Part shown: piece by piece, positions 42,130-43,323 of the stretch
Position numbering within the stretch: the stretch's first letter is position 1
Layout: each line of letters opens with the position of its first letter
DNA from: Acidobacteriota bacterium
GTDB lineage: Bacteria; Acidobacteriota; Terriglobia; UBA7540
NCBI GenBank assembly: GCA_021787735.1
Contig: JAJYLL010000031.1
Location: 1 to 43,323 of the forward strand
Direction: 5' to 3'
DNA: 43,323 nucleotides
Translations under genes and position numbers: made by a program
Notes under the pieces: model-generated
The model's database searches: none
The model's input: the letters and a program-made list of their open reading frames with translations, nothing else
What the model was told of the DNA's origin: nothing

Positions 42130-42328
42130 TCTCGGGGTCATTCTCTTAATCTATGCTTTTCCGCCGGGTTTGGACCAGACCCCTCTCACTGGGTAAGTGT
42201 CCTCGGCAGAGCCGCGGGGCCTCCTATGAAGTGTCAGCGATTGCGCTCAGGGAGACTGGGGTCTTATTCTCGGCCGCCCCGAGTCTATAATGGACATTCC
42301 GGTTATCCTCTTTTGATGGATTCAGTAT

Positions 42329-43323
42329 ATGCGGGTTAATTTAGCGTTCGGACAAAAGGGCCTTACCGTCGACCTCCCCGAGGGATTTCGTTATCGCATT
42401 TTGGAGGCCCGCTCGGCCGTTCCCCTTGAGAATCCCGAGGATGCCGTCCGAAGCGCGCTCGAAGCTCCCATTGGCCGCCCACCTCTCCGGGAACTCGCCC
42501 GCGGCAAGCCGTCTGCGGCTATCTCAGTATGTGACATCACTCGACCGGTTCCGAACCGCCTGATTCTCCCTGCTATCCTTTCTGATCTGGAAGCAGCTGG
42601 GATTTCGCGGGAAGGGGTAACGATCCTTATTGCCACCGGTTTGCACCGTCCCGCTACACCGGAAGAGATTCGGGAGATTTGCGGTGAAGACATTACCGCC
42701 CACTATCGCATTGTTAATCACAATGCCCGGGCATTGGCCGAACACCGGCATCTGGGATCCACCGCTTCCGGAACGCCCGTTTATATCGACGAACGTTTCG
42801 TTTCCGCTGCCCTTCACATCACCGTAGGCTTTATTGAGCCGCACCTGATGCTGGGCTTTTCCGGTGGCCGCAAACTGATCGTGCCCGGCCTGGCCGCCCA
42901 GGAAACCATCAAAGTCCTCCACAGCCCCAAGTTCATGCGGGATCCTCGTGCCTGTGAGGGGTCAATCGAAAAGAATCCACTTCACATTGAGCTTCTGGAG
43001 ATTGCCCAAATGGCGCGCCACGATTTTCTGGTTGATGTGGCGCTGGCACGTGGTGCGGGGCAGCGTCCCATTGCGGCAGTGTTTGCAGGCGACCCCATCC
43101 AGGCGCATCGCGAAGGAGTTCGATTCGTATCTCAGGTGATGCTGGAAACGCTTGACGAACCCGTGGATGCGGTCATTACAACGAGCGCCGGCTACCCGCT
43201 CGATCTCACTTTCTACCAGGCTATCAAGGGCATCACGGCTGCATCACAGATTATCAAACCGGGCGGGAAGATCCTTCTGATGGCCGCCTGCGCGGAAGGC
43301 TCGGGCGGAAAAGAGTTTACAAA
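42329..43323 (+). CDS. larA: Nickel-dependent lactate racemase family protein, 5' part
   Basis: LarA interconverts L- and D-lactate (or related 2-hydroxy acids) with a nickel-pincer nucleotide cofactor. The frame opens at ATG 42329 and runs off the window after 331 codons. It has the DUF2088 N-domain: VCDITRPVPNRLILPAILSD, ILIATGLHRPATPEEIREI and GFIEPHLMLGFSGGRKLIVP, where the Lys after GGR is at the cofactor-attachment position, then NPLHIELLEIAQMA. The ribosome site is weak. A TATAAT-like sequence lies at 42286-42291. Cofactor genes larB, larC and larE are not in the window; other 2-hydroxyacid racemases of this family are possible. Confidence 0.88.
   Translation, partial: MRVNLAFGQKGLTVDLPEGFRYRILEARSAVPLENPEDAVRSALEAPIGRPPLRELARGKPSAAISVCDITRPVPNRLILPAILSDLEAAGISREGVTILIATGLHRPATPEEIREICGEDITAHYRIVNHNARALAEHRHLGSTASGTPVYIDERFVSAALHITVGFIEPHLMLGFSGGRKLIVPGLAAQETIKVLHSPKFMRDPRACEGSIEKNPLHIELLEIAQMARHDFLVDVALARGAGQRPIAAVFAGDPIQAHREGVRFVSQVMLETLDEPVDAVITTSAGYPLDLTFYQAIKGITAASQIIKPGGKILLMAACAEGSGGKEFT

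Overview
The window looks like a chromosomal segment of an Acidobacteriota-type bacterium. That assignment is an inference from gene content and composition, since no rRNA marker is present. It is GC-rich throughout, and it carries gene types common in that phylum: Tat-exported GMC oxidoreductases with a gluconate-dehydrogenase subunit 3, a diheme reaction-centre-type cytochrome c, a winged-helix/TPR regulator, RHS debris, many secreted proteins and decayed insertion sequences. No tRNA, rRNA or CRISPR array was seen.

Layout. 0.3-4.3 kb: lexA with its own promoter, then a GMC flavoprotein followed by a diheme cytochrome c on the minus strand. 4.6-8.2 kb: a secreted GH27 alpha-galactosidase, an XRE coiled-coil regulator with several palindromes upstream, a small Cys/His protein and an excisionase-like HTH protein. 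8.4-12 kb: a mercuric-reductase-like gene that has lost its middle, and two exported proteins (one an FG-GAP propeller with a Tat signal). 12-18.3 kb: leuC and leuD behind a promoter carrying a TetR-like palindrome, a zinc-ribbon rhomboid protease, rlpA, a HIT protein and an M20 peptidase. 18.4-24.8 kb: a GH57 glucanotransferase/amylase, a minus-strand operon of TauE/SafE exporter, DUF1634 and cytidylate-kinase-like protein, and a DNA-binding/TPR regulator.

24.8-33 kb is a mobile-element zone. It holds chimeric transposase relics, a second GMC enzyme with its Tat-exported subunit 3, an IS1182-like fragment, two copies of a paired-hairpin repeat flanking a membrane-protein gene, an intact IS110-type recombinase with a highly structured upstream region (bridge-RNA candidate), and an RHS C-terminal piece followed by a small membrane protein that may be its immunity factor. 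33-40.7 kb: an S10 carboxypeptidase, two regulatory/methyltransferase genes cut at a shared point, a Tat-exported aldo/keto reductase, the GerW/DUF2953 pair, a DUF4019 protein and a tartrate-dehydrogenase-like enzyme.

40.7-43.3 kb: a fluoride (crcB) riboswitch with terminator stands directly in front of a frameshifted remnant of a hydrogenase-4/formate-hydrogenlyase membrane subunit (HyfC/NuoH type). That remnant is cut off next to an IS orfA relic, which is followed by a broken dynamin-like C-terminus and the 5' part of a lactate racemase (larA) gene running off the window.

Most interesting signals: the riboswitch in front of the decayed hydrogenase gene, the IS110 bridge-RNA candidate, the paired-hairpin repeats, the RHS/immunity candidate, and the promoter architectures of lexA and leuC.
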